Shown here in pieces: positions 42,586 through 54,638 of a DNA stretch of 64,000 nt. Position 1 is the stretch's first letter, and every line of letters begins with the position of its first letter. The DNA comes from Scilla litardierei (lineage: Eukaryota > Streptophyta > Magnoliopsida > Asparagales > Asparagaceae). The stretch is taken from the NCBI GenBank assembly GCA_030789695.1, contig JAULAV010002380.1, forward strand, positions 62,001-126,000. Direction: 5' to 3'. Made by a program: the position numbers and the translations under genes. Under the pieces are notes generated by a model that had not been told where the DNA came from, searched no databases, and saw only the letters and a list, made by a program, of their open reading frames with translations.

Positions 42586-44529
42586 AAATCCCCCAAGCTT
42601 GCCGCTTACTCGTCCTCGAGTAAGATAAGTAAAAGGCGAACCCGGTGGATTCTGAAAACGAAAACGGCGAAAAACGGAAAGATGAAAAAAAAAACGAAGA
42701 AGAATGAAAACGAAGTGAAAATAAAGAAGAGAGAAAGAAGCGAAGAGGTAGGATGCTAGATCATTTTCTCAGGACGTGGGTTTCACTTACTCTTATAGCA
42801 TGCACCGAATGAAAAACTCATGTCAAAGGATTTTATTTTGATATCATAGTATAATAATGCAAATAGAGATAGAAAACCCACGAAAAACAATATAATCATG
42901 AAAAACGGAATAATTTTAAAATTAACGTCGTCTGAATCATTTAAAGCGGTATACAAATTACAGATCACACACTTTTCAATTGAACGCTTTCTATCTGGAG
43001 TATAAGAGTATCACACTATAGAGTAGAGAGAATAGAAAAGTATGGATTTCATGAAATGAACGCTAGGCTTAGATTTCTGGATTTCGTAAAACTAAAAATA
43101 ATCTCACCGGGTATAGAATATTACTTAGCCTAGGTTGTCGTGCAATGTCAAGTTGTCACTCTCTCACACATCAATGGATCCCCTCCCCCAAGCTTATCTA
43201 TAAGCGTGGTGGCATAAAAAAAATTTACATCCCCATTTTCATATATAGCTCCAAAAGCAACGAAAAGAAAGAAGAAAGAAAGAAGGTGAGATGGGATCTT
43301 TTATTGAGGATATTTTTTTTCTTTTGTTTTTTTTTTCTTTGCAATAAGCAATATATACACAACGATCCCAACTCAGAGAGAGATAAGGATGTACAAGAAT
43401 GTTTTTCTCTCTTTTTTTTTCTTTTAGAATAAGAGATTTGGAGCTAGAAATTAGTAGCGGGGGAAAATGCCATAAAATAGAATCACTAAGGGGAGATTCA
43501 CCAATGATTTTAAAATTAGAGAAATGATGTTCAAGATTTGTGGAGAAAGAAATAAATATAACTCTCGATTCACTCTATAAGACATGCACGACAACTTCAG
43601 CAGGGTAATCTAATCTACTCAGTTTCGATCACAAAAAAGCTAACTAATCCAGATATATCATAGCTAACATCATTCAATCGTCCTGAAGTGAAGTGTACAA
43701 TTCATGCATATAGAAGTGATATAGGAAAAGAAAGTCAGTACTCCAGATATAAGCATTCAATGCGTGAATCTTGGTGTGTTTTCTGTGATAGCATACATAT
43801 GAATATTCAGACTTAGCTAATAACAAAATTACATCCATTTTCATGCGGAAAAAGGTGTGGGTTACTATTCTAAATGCAAAGCAAGTCATAGCATCTGATA
43901 TCTGAAATAAAACCTAAGACATGAAAAATATAGCATGCATATAGAATAAGCTAAATCCAACGTCATCATCATCACAGAAAAGTCATCTCTAGCATGAGAT
44001 GAAAAAGAAATAAAGATAAAGGGAAAATAGAAACTATGCAGTGCGGCACACAGGAAAATAGGAAAAACGTGATGCATGGCAAAATAAAAGAAAAATGATG
44101 AAAAATAAGTGCAAAAGCGAAAAAAAATGGTGTGAAAAACTAAAAATAAAGGTGGCAAATCGAAAAAGAACGTGAGAACTCACTCCCCCAAGCTAAATGG
44201 CACAGTGTCCTCAATGTGCAAAGTGTGGCACACCGAGAGACAAGCGATGGGAGGGGCAAGTGAGGATGCATGCATGGAAAAATGAAAAGAAAAAGGTAAA
44301 ATAAAGAAATGAAAATATGATGCGGACATGATGCATGCACAGATAGGAGCGATACATGGATAAAAGTGTCACCAAAAACTCTCCCTCTCTCCCAAAATAG
44401 ATATAAGAAGATATGATCAAAAAGAGAATACCATAATAAGTGAGGGGAGGGGGGTGGACAAAAAGTGCAACAGGACCCAGCAGAAACGGGCAGCACAACG
44501 GCAGGAATGGATCAAGGCATCAAGGGTGC
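42586..44529 (-). other. 3' noncoding region with polypurine tracts, copy 2
   Basis: This matches 32493-34434. The tract AAGCTTGGGGGATTT touches the LTR at 42586-42600, and the inner tracts are near 43188 and 44183-44197. I see no gene. Confidence 0.6.
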
Positions 44530-46719
44530 CTAGGAAGGTGGTGCTGCGCCGTCTCCGTCCTGAGGCGGAGGTGGTGGTGGTGGTGTAGGCTGCTGAGCTG
44601 GGGTGGGCGTGGAAGTGGAAGCAGGTCTAGTGTGTGTGGAAGTGTGTGTGGGAACCTGCTAGGTGGGTGGGGGTACGCGTGGGAGACGCTCCAAGACCTG
44701 TGTAAGGCAGTAGTGGATCTGGGGGATCAGCTCGAAGCGTCCAGCCATCGCAGAGACGGTGGAGGACAGGGTCCTAAGGTCACCTCTAAGACCACTCACC
44801 GCCAACTCAAGAGCACGTATACTCTGCAGTACAGTGTCGGGCGGGGGTGGTGCAGAGGGTCGCACCGGTCTAGGCTGTGCAGGGCGAGGCTGGCGTACGT
44901 GAGTGGAGTATGTAACGGGCTCAGCAGGGAATGGGACAAAAGGTGCCGCGCCTGCAAATGTGGGCCTGGCCTCAGTGTGAGGCCGGGGCACCGGCTGGTG
45001 GGAAGTGGAGGCAGCGGCAGCGAAAGAAGTGTGCAAAGGTGGCAACGAGGTGGCCAGAGAGGTCAGTGGCACAGGAGTGTGGACAGACGCCACGACACTC
45101 TCGGAAAATACAGCGGGGGTGGAGACAGAGGTAAACACCGCTGGAGCGGAACTGTGTGGACCAAAAGGCGCAACCCCAGCGGAGATCATGCTAGCCATGG
45201 TCTCCACGACCACGGCAAACGAGGGCTCTCCACTCACGACAAAGGTCGGCGGGCGCTCGGGGAGTGCGGAGCAAAGAGGCTCCACGGACAGAGGGCCAGA
45301 GGTGGCAGTGGGAGTGGTGGGGACAGCCTCGGAAGTGGTGACAGTGGTGGAAGTGTGCTCAGCAAAAGTACTCTCGACACCGACAGCGGTGTCAGGAGCA
45401 GCGGAAACATCTGGTATGGGCTGAGGGGCCACTGGGTCAACAGGGTCGGCGGCAGGCTCGGCAGGGTGTGCAGCGGGGTCTGCGGGGGCAGCCTGGGCAG
45501 CGTGGGCAGCGTGGGCCTGCTCGGCCTCCTCGGCCTCGAGCACGTAGGCGGCGGGGATGAGAACATCCATCGTCGGGAGCCAGTCGACGTGGGCTGGTGC
45601 AATCTGAGTCCGAGCAGGGCTCGGGAGAATCATGTAGTCGGCACCGTAAGGGCCGTGCAACCAGACCCAGTGACGCTCACCATGCGGACGAAGCATCTTC
45701 ATCCGGGCCATAACGTCTATCGACAGAGAAGTGGGGCCCGGGACGCGTCGCAAGTCGTCAGGTAGGTCCTCGCCGGTCATCATGGTAAGCAGGGTGATCA
45801 GACCGCCGCAGCAGATCGGTGAGCGAGCGCCCACCGACACAATGATGCGGTCTAAAAACCAAGCCGCAATGTCGATCACGACGGCGGGGACAAGCTCGTG
45901 TCCATCCCTAGATAGAGCTCTGGGACGTGTCATCGCATAGAGCATGTAGAGCTCTGGCGTAGACATCGTGCCCGGCTCATATCTGGCCAAAAAGGTGGTC
46001 TCCATGAGGCGCTGGGCAATGCGTAGGCAGGGGTGGACAATGGCCGAGGCCTTGGCCCTACTAGGGTCAAAGGCGGCGTGGTGGCCTGTAATCCGGGCCC
46101 AGAAGGCGCCGGCGTCGAAGGAAAGTGGGGGGATATTGGTGGGGCGGTAACCGCGATCGGCTCCGGGGACGGCGGGCCACGAGAAGAATGCTCTCATCAT
46201 ATTGAGAGTGACCTGGCACTCTCGATCCATGAACCGGAATGAGCATCCCTCATCGGTCCGGGCGATCAAACTCAAAACCTCAAGTGTCGGGCGGGTAAAA
46301 GTATCCGCCGACACCTACAGAAAATCTCGCCAGCCCACGTTGTCGTACAACGTGAGCATCCCCTCTAGTACCCCCAGGCGTCCTAGGTCAGCGAGGTGTG
46401 CAAACCTGGAGAGTACGATCGAGCGCTGGGAGATACGCTCGAAGACGGCGCGGTGTGCGTCGTCTCGGAACGTAATCCCGAGCGGCCCGACCAGTGGAGC
46501 CGGTGGTGGTGGCAGTGGGTCGGCGGGGAGAGGCTGTGCGGGCTGTGGGTGCACTGCAGGCTGTGCGGGGTGTGCGGGGCCTGCAGGCTGTGCTGGGTGT
46601 GCGGGGTGTGTGGGGGACGGTGGAGGAGAGTCCTCCAACTCGTGGGAGGGGCCGGCATCATCCGACCGCTTCCGCTTGGCGGAAGCTCTCTTCGACCGCG
46701 GCCGTGTCCGGGGCGGCAT
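44530..46719 (-). pseudogene. Second ORF (Athila-type), copy 2, nearly intact
   Basis: It starts with ATG at 46717-46719. The first 134 codons (basic NLS-like segment, Pro/Ala/His repeats, start of the conserved domain) end at a TAG (46315-46317). Directly after it the frame is open for about 550 codons, through the ARSPICCGGLITLL motif and a Pro/Ala/Thr-rich tail, to a TAG at 44659-44661 where copy 1 has CAG. The natural end is at 44530-44532. Because both copies share the first TAG, it was present before the copies separated, or it is tolerated, for example by read-through or by internal initiation at an ATG further in. No membrane segment is evident, so I do not call it an envelope gene. 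Confidence 0.75.
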
Positions 46720-47938
46720 ATCGGCCCCGAGCGCGCGCCGAAAAACGTGAAAAGTGTGGCGTGTGCAAAAAGAATGGAAAGAGTATACCCAAACACGCCG
46801 TGAGTGCTAAGCAGTGGAAGCGTGCGAAGTCCGCGCCTCCACGAAGTCCAAAACAGCCCGTAGAAGCTCCCCTGAGCTCCCCTAAGCTCCAAAAAGCAAC
46901 CTGCGCATGAAAAAGCGATATCAGCGAGTAATAATCAAAATGTATGGAGCAATAGGGGTATAATGGGTAGATATAGAAATTGATTTGGGTTAGGGGGGCG
47001 TTTAGCACATGGATCCTCAAGAAATACACGAAAAGAGGAGAAAATGGCGAAAACAGGGGTACCGGAGGTGATCGAACGGTCGGCCGCCGCCGGCGACTCG
47101 GGCGAGGCGTCGGCAGGTGCTCGGCCGGCGGTGGCGGGCCGAGCGGCGGCGGGGCGGCGCTGGTCGGGCGAGTGAGGGCGAGAGCGAGGGGGGTTCGGGC
47201 GAGGGGAGCTGGAGCGTCGGGGGGTTTGGGGTTTTTGCGTTTCGAAATCCGCGCCCCCCCCCTCGGCCCTTTATATAAAAAAGTTACGACTCGGCCGAGT
47301 GACGTGGTCACTCGGCCGAGCGAGGCCAATGAAAATTTCCTCCCCGCTATCGCTTCGGCCGAGTGGCTTTGCCAGCCTCGGCCGAGAGGAGTAAGTCCAT
47401 TCGGCCGAGTGACTCAAGCTACTCGGCATGACTCGCCCTAGGAGGGTATCCGTTTCACTCGGCCGAGTGAAATTATATACTCGGCCGAGTAGCAGTTATA
47501 TCGAAATCAAAAAAATAAACAGAGAGTTGGGTACAGCAGACTTCCCTCGTTCGTGAGTGGCTCGGCCGGACGAACTTGTGTACTCGACCGAGTGACTAGT
47601 ATACTCGGCCGAGTGAGCCTTGTGTTCTGCTGTTTGTCTTCGTTTTGGCTCTAAACTCCGTCTTTCTTCCTCCAATCGATTTCATCTTCCTCCTAAGCGT
47701 CGAGCGCCTTCTTGGGGCGCTCCTCGTTGACTCGTTCATCCTCCTCATGATGGATCTACCTATCTCCTCTCCTGTCAAGAAAAATAGGGCCCGTTATCAC
47801 AAAATTTTTGGGCGAACGACTCAAAACACCAAAACTTTCTGAAACGAAAATAAAGAAAAAGTTAAAATAAAGCAAAAACCGTCGGGTTGCCTCCCGACAA
47901 GCGCTCGTTTAGGTCGTGAGCTCGACCCCCTATAATTT
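46720..47938 (-). promoter_or_regulatory. Candidate internal promoter, copy 2
   Basis: Same layout as 36626-37845: a CTCGGCCGAG cluster (about 47289-47615) and a TATA box (complement of CTTTATATAAAAAAG at about 47269-47283), then a leader to the ATG at 46719. The C-run next to the TATA box is shorter than in copy 1. Confidence 0.55.
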
Positions 47939-50714
47939 TCAATCAATGCGGGATGTTTGGTGCATATGAGATGCACCCATCAAACTTTCCGGGGAGCGCG
48001 CTTGGATTTGGATGTGGCGGCGGCGCGTTCTCCCTCAGTGGTCTCCTATCTCGAATAGTGTTGGGGGAGGCTCCCCCAAGCTAGCATTTGCTCCGGTCAA
48101 CGGCTTTGCCAGTGGTGCCGATTTCCGTGCCGGCAGAGCTTTCTTTGGAGACTTTAGTTTCGAGAGCTTGCAGAGCTCTCGGATCCTTGCGACATCAGCG
48201 TCGCCTTCATCTTCTTCAGCGGAGAAGTCGGGGGGAATCATCTTTATTCTCTTCATGGCCTAAATCCGGGCCTTCTTCAAATTCTTCATCAAAAAGAGCG
48301 CCAATTGAGTGAGGAATCGCCTCCTCTATCACCTCATCAAGGAGGGCCATGTAGTCAAGTTCCTCGTGATAAGGCATATGCTTCATAGCCTTAGGAATGT
48401 AGAGCTTCACCTCGATGTTTCCGACGTTTAAGGTTAAGGTACCTTCGCGCACGTCGACGATGACTCCGGCGGTGGCGAGGAACGGGCGTCCAAGTATCAA
48501 TGAGGTGTCTCCCTCCTCCTTAACGTCCATGATCACAAAGTCACATGGCAAGCATATTCCACCCGGGACTTGAAGCGGTATGTCTTCGGCGATCCCCACC
48601 GGCCTTGTTATCCGTCCATCGGCTAATTGAATGCGCATGTCGGTGGGTTTCAACTTTGTCCCGGTGTTTAGCTTTAAGAACATGGAGAGGGGCATGAGGC
48701 TCACACTAGCCCCAAGATCAACCAACGCCTTTTGAAGAGGAACGCCGCCCAAGGTGCAAGGAATCCGAAAACTCCCCGGATCTTTGAATTTTGTCGGCTC
48801 CTTCTCTCTCTTGGTGAACCAAGAGCCCTCCTCGGCTAGCATGATCTTCTCCTTCCTTTTCCTCCCCGAAATCAAGTCCTTCAAAAATTTAGCATACGTG
48901 GGGATCTCGACGATGGCGTCAAGGAAGGGGATGTTAAGGCTAACTCATCTTAGGTACTCGAGAAATTTCGCTAGCCTTTTCTCCATTTTCGCTCTAGCGA
49001 GCCTTTAGGGGAATGGGACCGGTGGCATGAAGCGCCTTTCCTCAATTAATTGCTCCGCCCTAGATTTCTCCTTGTCTTGTGGCTCCTTCTCCTTTTCAAC
49101 TTCAACTATCGGCTCAATCGGCTCCAAGCTTTCCTCCACGGCCTCCTCGGTAGGAATCATAGCGGGGGTGGTGTCCTTCCCGCCTCTAGTAGTAACGGCG
49201 ACTACGGCGTTGATGTGGCCGGTGTTGCCCCGTGGGTTTTGCTCTGTTTGCGCTGACAATCGTTGAGTGTTCCGATTGAGCAACGCTAATTGCTCCGATA
49301 TTTGAGCCACTACGGTATTAAGAGAGTCTTGCCCCGCCTTCAAAGTAGCATTCACCTTATTTTGCTCGACCATGAACGCCTCCACTCTAGTTTCGAAATC
49401 GGACCGTTGTGGAGCTTGCGGAGGGTTTTGATTTTGATTCCTCCACCCTTGGTTGTAACCGGGCGGCCTATAAGGTGGAACTTGTTGCTTCGATTGAAAG
49501 TTTTGTTGAGTAGGCCCCCTCGGTGGATAGTTTTGTTGTTGGGGTGGTGGTGGTCGAGCTTGTTGAGGTAGTGGTTGTGGCGGGTTCAAAGCTCCTTCAT
49601 TGTTGGCATAGGAGAATCCGGGATGATTTCTTGCGGCCGGATTGGACCAATACCCTTGGTTCCCTGCAACATATTGTACTTGCTCCAAGGATCCTTCTCC
49701 TTGCTCTCCTCCCGAGTACATGGCTTGAGATTGGTCTTGCCAATCACACATTTGGTTGGTTGGAGCGGAGGTGGAAGGGCTTCCTTGGGGCTCCGTGATG
49801 AACTTCTCCAATCTCTCCACCACCTTGTGGAGAGAATCAAATTTGCTCGTGAGCTCCACTACGGCCTTCGCCTCGTAGATGCTAGTTGGCTTTAAGGAGG
49901 ACGTGGAGTGTCCTCGCTCATCGCCCCATTGTTGGTTATTTGAGGCCATCTCCTCAATTAGGGCCGTAGCTTCTTCGGGAGTCTTTGACAAGATTGCACC
50001 ATTCGCCGCGGCATCAATAATTTGTTTGGTCCCCGGTTGGAGACCGTTGTAGAAGCTATGAACTAGCTCCCAATCTTCTATACTGTGGTGCGGGCATTGA
50101 TGCTGCAAATCCTTAAAACGCTCCCAAGCTTCATAGAGCGTCTCCTGTGGTCCTTGCTTGAAGGACATGAGAGCGCTCCGGATCTTCACCGTCTTGGATG
50201 GCGGATAGAATTTGTCAATAAATGCACCCGCCAACTCGTCCCAAGTGGTGAAGACTCCGTCCGCCTGTGTCCTCAACCAATAGAGTGCCTTGTCCTTAAG
50301 CGTGAAGGGGAAGAGACGCAGTCTGATAGCATCGATGGAGACCCCCTGCATCTGGAATGTGGCGCACTTTGACAAGAATAATTGGATGTGGTAGTGGGGG
50401 TTCTCATGGGCGTTCCCATGAAATGGGTCTTGTTGCATCAAAACCACCAATCCAGTCTTTAGCTCGAAGTTCTTGTCAGCCGCCAACTGCGGCACGGCAA
50501 TGGACGAGGTAGTAGAAGAGGTCTTAGGCCGAAGCCTATCGCGAATAGAAATTATCCTCGCCATCCTTGCCGCCAATTCTTCAGGAGTTTCCGGGTTGTT
50601 CATATACCTCCCTTCCGGATCTTGTCTTCTTTCCGCTCTAAGTCTCCGCGCGGTACGTTCGATCTCGGGATCAAATAATAAAGCTTCAGGGTCCGCCGTA
50701 GATCTCGTGTACAT
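47939..50714 (-). pseudogene. gag-protease gene, copy 2
   Basis: It starts with ATG at 50712-50714 and stays open for 569 codons through the capsid block and the Gln/Pro-rich region. It stops at TAA 49005-49007, where copy 1 has CAA. The protease domain (ALVDLGASVSLMP, LILGRPFLATAG) follows in the same frame until an extra base near 48232 shifts the last part. The intended end is TGA at 47939-47941. No CCHC knuckle is obvious. Without pol, processing by its own protease would still be possible in an undamaged relative, but reverse transcription and integration would need enzymes in trans. Confidence 0.85.
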
Positions 50715-50840
50715 GCACAGGGGAAACAGAGTTTCAAAGAAATGGTTAGCACCGTGGAAGGGTTAGGTAAGAAATAGAAAATAATGATAATAGTAATAAA
50801 AAAAATAGCTAGGGTGAGAAAGAATCAAACGCAATCGCCT

Positions 50841-50857
50841 CCCCGACAACGGCGCCA
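50841..50857 (-). other. Primer-binding site for tRNA-Asp, copy 2
   Basis: Same 17-base site as at 40745-40761 with one substitution (G to A on the plus strand), again six bases from the LTR at 50864. Confidence 0.8.
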
Positions 50858-50863
50858 AAAACT

Positions 50864-52681
50864 TGATCGCTCCGGATATACACCCAAAGAACGGTTGTAG
50901 TTTTACCGCAAGTGCACGGTGTAGCAGCGAGCGGGTATCGAACACATGGAGGACGAATGACTGTGCTTGCTTCGAATCAACCTGGCTATTTGAGAACAGA
51001 GAAAATTGCCTTGGGCGATCCTGTCACAATCGTCAGACAAATGTGCGAAATATCAAATCAAATAAAGAACGTCTAGGGAATGGGGAATTCCCGCTACTCA
51101 CCGTATTTCATAAATGTGGTTAGTCGGTATCAAAATTGCTAGAATGAGAATTCGGATGAACTAGTTGCAACTGAATGTAGAACCAAGCTCACGCTCTCGC
51201 GCTGTTGCCGGTCTATAGCTATCCTAGGTTTGGGTCCAATCTCTTGCAAACCCTAGCCTAGGGAAGCTAGCATTAGGATCAACATCATCGTCCAATTGCG
51301 CACCGAGCCCAATCTCTTGCAAACTCGGTCCACAATCTAAATTAGGATAGTTCCTACCCGTCCAATCTCTTGCAAACGGGTATTGGCATGGAATTGCAAT
51401 CGGAAATCCTGGTATCGGTCCAATCTCTTGCAAACCGATACTTCGAAAATCCGACTCCAACCCAATTCGGATTTCTAGGGCTTCCTATCAAATTGGGATC
51501 CAATCTCTTGCAAATCCCAATTGATATGAATTCCTAGCTATCCGTAGTAAATCGATCCCAATCTAATCCCTAATAGCAATTCTAGCTCAATTTCTACCAA
51601 TTCATCACAAATAGGAAATAGGGCTTGTAGGGTTCATCCCCACGCCCCAAGACGTGGAGACTACTCACAAATCATAGCAATAGCACAAAAATAATCAATG
51701 AAATAAGCAATAGAATTCATCACAAATATTGAGATAAACAATAATAATAGGATTTTTAGGGAAGAGAGATGCAAACCAATGGAGTTCTTCAATTTAATCC
51801 AACAAAAATCCAAGTTTTTCCTCTTCTCCAATCACAATAATAAAACTAAAAAGTAATCTAAAAAGCTGCAAAAAATCTAAGAGATGGCTCTCAAAACTAG
51901 GGTAAAAACAGGGCTTAAATAGCCCCAAAAATCTTCCAAAAATCGTGACCAAAATACCCCTGCACAACCTGTTTTCCGCAGTTTTCGCTACAGGCAGCGC
52001 ATCGCACTCGGCCGAGTGACAAAAGTCGCTCGGCCGAGTGAAAACCCTGCAATTTTCCAGAAAGTCGGGGCTTTCAGGGGTCTTCAGTTCGGAGGCGGCT
52101 CGGCCGAGTGAGTTGTCGTCACTCGGCCGATGACTTCACTGCACTCGGGCGGACGGGATTCTCCACTCGGCCGAGTGGGTCTTCTGAAGTTCAGGCAGCC
52201 GAAAAACAGAAACTTCGATGTTTTGGAAGGGCTTCGTCTCGGCGCCACTCGGGCGGACGTGGTATCGTCACTCGGCCGAGTGGGTCTTCTGTGCTCGGCC
52301 GAGTGCACAGGTAACTCGTGTCTGAACTGGTCGGCCGAGCAGTGTCTCGCTGGTCGGCCGAGTGGCTCCTCCACTCGGCCGAGTGGGACACAAAGAATGC
52401 CCAATCTGCTTGGTTTGGCCTCCTCGTCGCTCCTGCGACGTCCATTCTTCTTCCGCTCCTCTCCAACAGCAAAATACCCCTCGGGGAGGTCGTTGGTGAC
52501 CGTCTAGAGTAAGCGCATCTCGGGATCACTCCAAATCGCGCCAAATCACCTGAAATGCGACAAAAACAACAAATCGTGAAAAGCATCGCAATATCGTCGA
52601 TATATCGTGAAAAAACATGATTTGGGCGATCCAAATGGCATGCAAACATGCGGAAAAAAGGTGTAAAATAAGGAGTGATCA
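50864..52681 (-). repeat. Level-4 LTR 3 (5' LTR of the array)
   Basis: It is 1818 bp with the same ends as the other two. The hairpin array lies at about 51223-51522 and the palindrome cluster at about 52005-52383. TCGGT follows at 52682-52686. Confidence 0.95.
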
Positions 52682-53205
52682 TCGGTCGATGAACGTTCTT
52701 AGACCGACTAAGAATGAACAGTAACTAGTACCAAAAATAGTTAATGAGTTAGTCGGTTAAAGAAGCATTGCTGACCGACTAGTTTGCAACCTAGTCGGTC
52801 AACCAACGTTCTCAGACCGACTAACGATAAACAGTAACTCCTGAGAAATTAACAAAGCCAACTAGTCGGTTCAAGAAGGTTTTCCGACGACTGGATCGTC
52901 ATCTAGTCGGTCGGTGCCCCTTCTTACACCGGCTAATGAGCACCAAAAGTTCCGAAATGGAGCGCGAAGCTCCGGGATCGATTCTTAAGACTCCTAGGCT
53001 TGATTTAATAATAAGATATGACCGATACGAAGCCCGTCACGAATGACTTACTCCGAAATCGACGATTAACGAAAGAAGTTAGAAAATCACGACGAAACGA
53101 TCGAAAATGAAAGCTACGGAGACGAAAACCACATATAAGGAGAAAATTCACCAAAACATATACTATAATATAATAAATCCAGATACATGAAAACCAGTCG
53201 TTACA
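52682..53205 (-). repeat. Tekay 5' LTR, remainder
   Basis: It continues the LTR interrupted at 30674 and matches 23367-23891, starting with the second copy of TCGGT. It ends GTTACA and is followed by ACTAA. Confidence 0.92.
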
Positions 53206-53210
53206 ACTAA

Positions 53211-53900
53211 ACAGGATGGTGAGGTAATGTCCATATGCCAGAGTGGATGAGGGTTTGTCTGAAGAAGCTGAAGCAAGAATGGAGTCCATAATGACTTTGG
53301 CCTAGTTGACACAAATATTCCCGAGCATTGCATAGATGCACTTGGCTTGTTTCTCAGATAGTATAGAGTGACTACCAGATTTTTGGGTTATATTGTAAGA
53401 CAATATATTTGCAAGAATTCTTCCCGGATAGCGAAGATCGCTACAAGGGAGTTTAGTTTGGAAATACTTTCCCGGCAAATACATTCTCTCCAAAATACTT
53501 CCATCAGTCATCTCTATTTTATCTAGTAACCCGCCAGTGTACGAGATACCTATGGCTTCTCCCAGAGATTTTACGGTTATTGCAAGTTTAGTGTCAAGTA
53601 CTTTGGTGACAAATCGGCTCTTGGCAAGGTCATAATCCAATTTGCATAAAAGAGATGCACAAGTCTGGGATAGCATAGATAAATGTTTTCAGCAGAAAAT
53701 AGGTTAGCCAAGTTTTGAAATTCTAGAATGTTGTTGAAGCCATAGTTTTCTACATGATCAAGTTTCACAAATCTCTCATGAAGAATAGGTTTCTTGGAAA
53801 TTTTAACAAAGTGTTCATATGTAGTACTCCTAAATAGATAGGGCAAGATGTTTTCTTTCTCAGAGATGGATTCACTTGAGACTTTCCTCTTCTTAGACAA
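53211..53900 (-). pseudogene. N-terminal half of the level-2 second ORF
   Basis: It begins with ATG at 53898-53900 and a short basic N-terminus. A domain with HERFVKL, CYPRLVHLFYANW, SLGEAIGI and LPGKYF follows, which I read as the 'putative plant transposon protein' type also present in the level-4 second ORF. A frameshift near 53640 and a TAG at 53302-53304 break it. The sequence continues at 21411 after the inserted Tekay nest. It lies downstream of gag in an element without pol, the same order as in level 4 although the primer site points to a different superfamily. Confidence 0.6.
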
Positions 53901-54638
53901 TATTCCTTTGAGAGGAATCTAGATAGAGTAAAAATAATTTACAATACTAGATATGCAAGGAAAAATGAAGTAGAGGTTGATGAGAAAAGATCTTACCTTG
54001 AGTAAACGTGAGAGAAAGATGAAATCAAGTGTTGAGAGAGCTCCAAGTAATCCAAGTGCCAAGGAAAATTTTCAAGAGAAAGAGAGGATGGGGTAGTCGG
54101 CTACCCTAGGGTTTTACTCTTGGGGTTTTTAACTAAGAGGTGAAAGGAGATGAAAGATAGGGGCCATTGGATCAAGAGATGAGTGGTTGGGATTAGGTTT
54201 AGCTTATTGGGCATAAGTTGTCTTTTGGATATGAACCCATTAACTCAATGGAACCCAATAGGAGTTAAAAAAAATCAAACCCAGAAATCCGCACAGCCGC
54301 TTATAGTCGACTCCCTCATGTACGTAGTCGACTCCCTACTGGGATGAGTTGTTTTCTCATCCTGCAGCGTTTTGATCCAAGACTGAGTGCGATTCTGAAT
54401 AAAAGATGTATTATAAATATAATGCAAACATTTATAATCATATATAAAGAGATTAAAAATATGAAATCATTTAAACATGTTTAAGCATATATTTTTGCAA
54501 AAAAATGATTAAGTCGCAAAAAGAACTTTTGATGCTGATCCAGTTATCAAGCGTTGGATCTTGTTTCTCCTCTTCGTTTCCTTAGAGTACCTGAAAGATA
54601 GATGTTTATGGTACTCTTTGGCTTTTGAGTCCAGAGGG
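53901..54638 (-). promoter_or_regulatory. Spacer between level-2 gag and second ORF, with LTR-type palindromes
   Basis: AGTCGACT followed by CCC occurs at 54305-54312 and 54326-54333. It is the same word that is clustered in the LTR of this element. In the element's sense a weak TATA-like AGTTAAAAAC follows (about 54126-54135), then CCCTAGGGT and the ATG at 53900. A second promoter is possible but less convincing than in level 4. Confidence 0.4.

Larger units (their letters stand above)
30675..52681 (-). mobile_element. Level 4: Athila-like tandem, LTR-internal-LTR-internal-LTR
   Basis: Three LTRs of 1818 bp each (30675-32492, 40768-42585, 50864-52681) alternate with two internal regions (8275 and 8278 bp). 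All LTRs have TGATCG/GTGATCA ends and the array has one TSD, TCGGT. Each internal region reads, on the minus strand: tRNA-Asp primer site, gag-protease, a GC-rich palindrome-bearing spacer, a second ORF, and a noncoding region with repeated polypurine tracts. Reverse transcriptase, RNase H and integrase are absent from both copies, so both are non-autonomous. Different mutations break each gene in each copy. Confidence 0.92.
21417..53205 (-). mobile_element. Level 3: Tekay-type chromovirus (Ty3), with level 4 inside
   Basis: Plus-strand edges are TGTCACGCC and GTTACA. The 3' LTR is 21417-23891 (2475 bp). The 5' LTR is 28720-30674 plus 52687-53205 (2474 bp), interrupted by level 4. The internal region is 4.83 kb and holds gag, protease, reverse transcriptase, RNase H, integrase and a C-terminal chromodomain in the usual Ty3 order, all on the minus strand. 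Six in-frame stops and two intron-like segments interrupt the frame. The near-identical LTRs indicate a fairly recent insertion compared with levels 1 and 2. I could not recognise the primer-binding site next to 28719. Confidence 0.92.

Noticed and set aside
44440..45765. Long plus-strand frame (441 codons) rich in Gly, Arg and Trp
   Set aside because: It is antisense to the Pro/Ala-rich second ORF of level 4 and its composition is the mirror of that GC-rich repeat.
44659..46314. Second ORF of level 4 as an envelope gene
   Set aside because: It has the env position, but I see no signal peptide or membrane segment; the N-terminus is basic and NLS-like.
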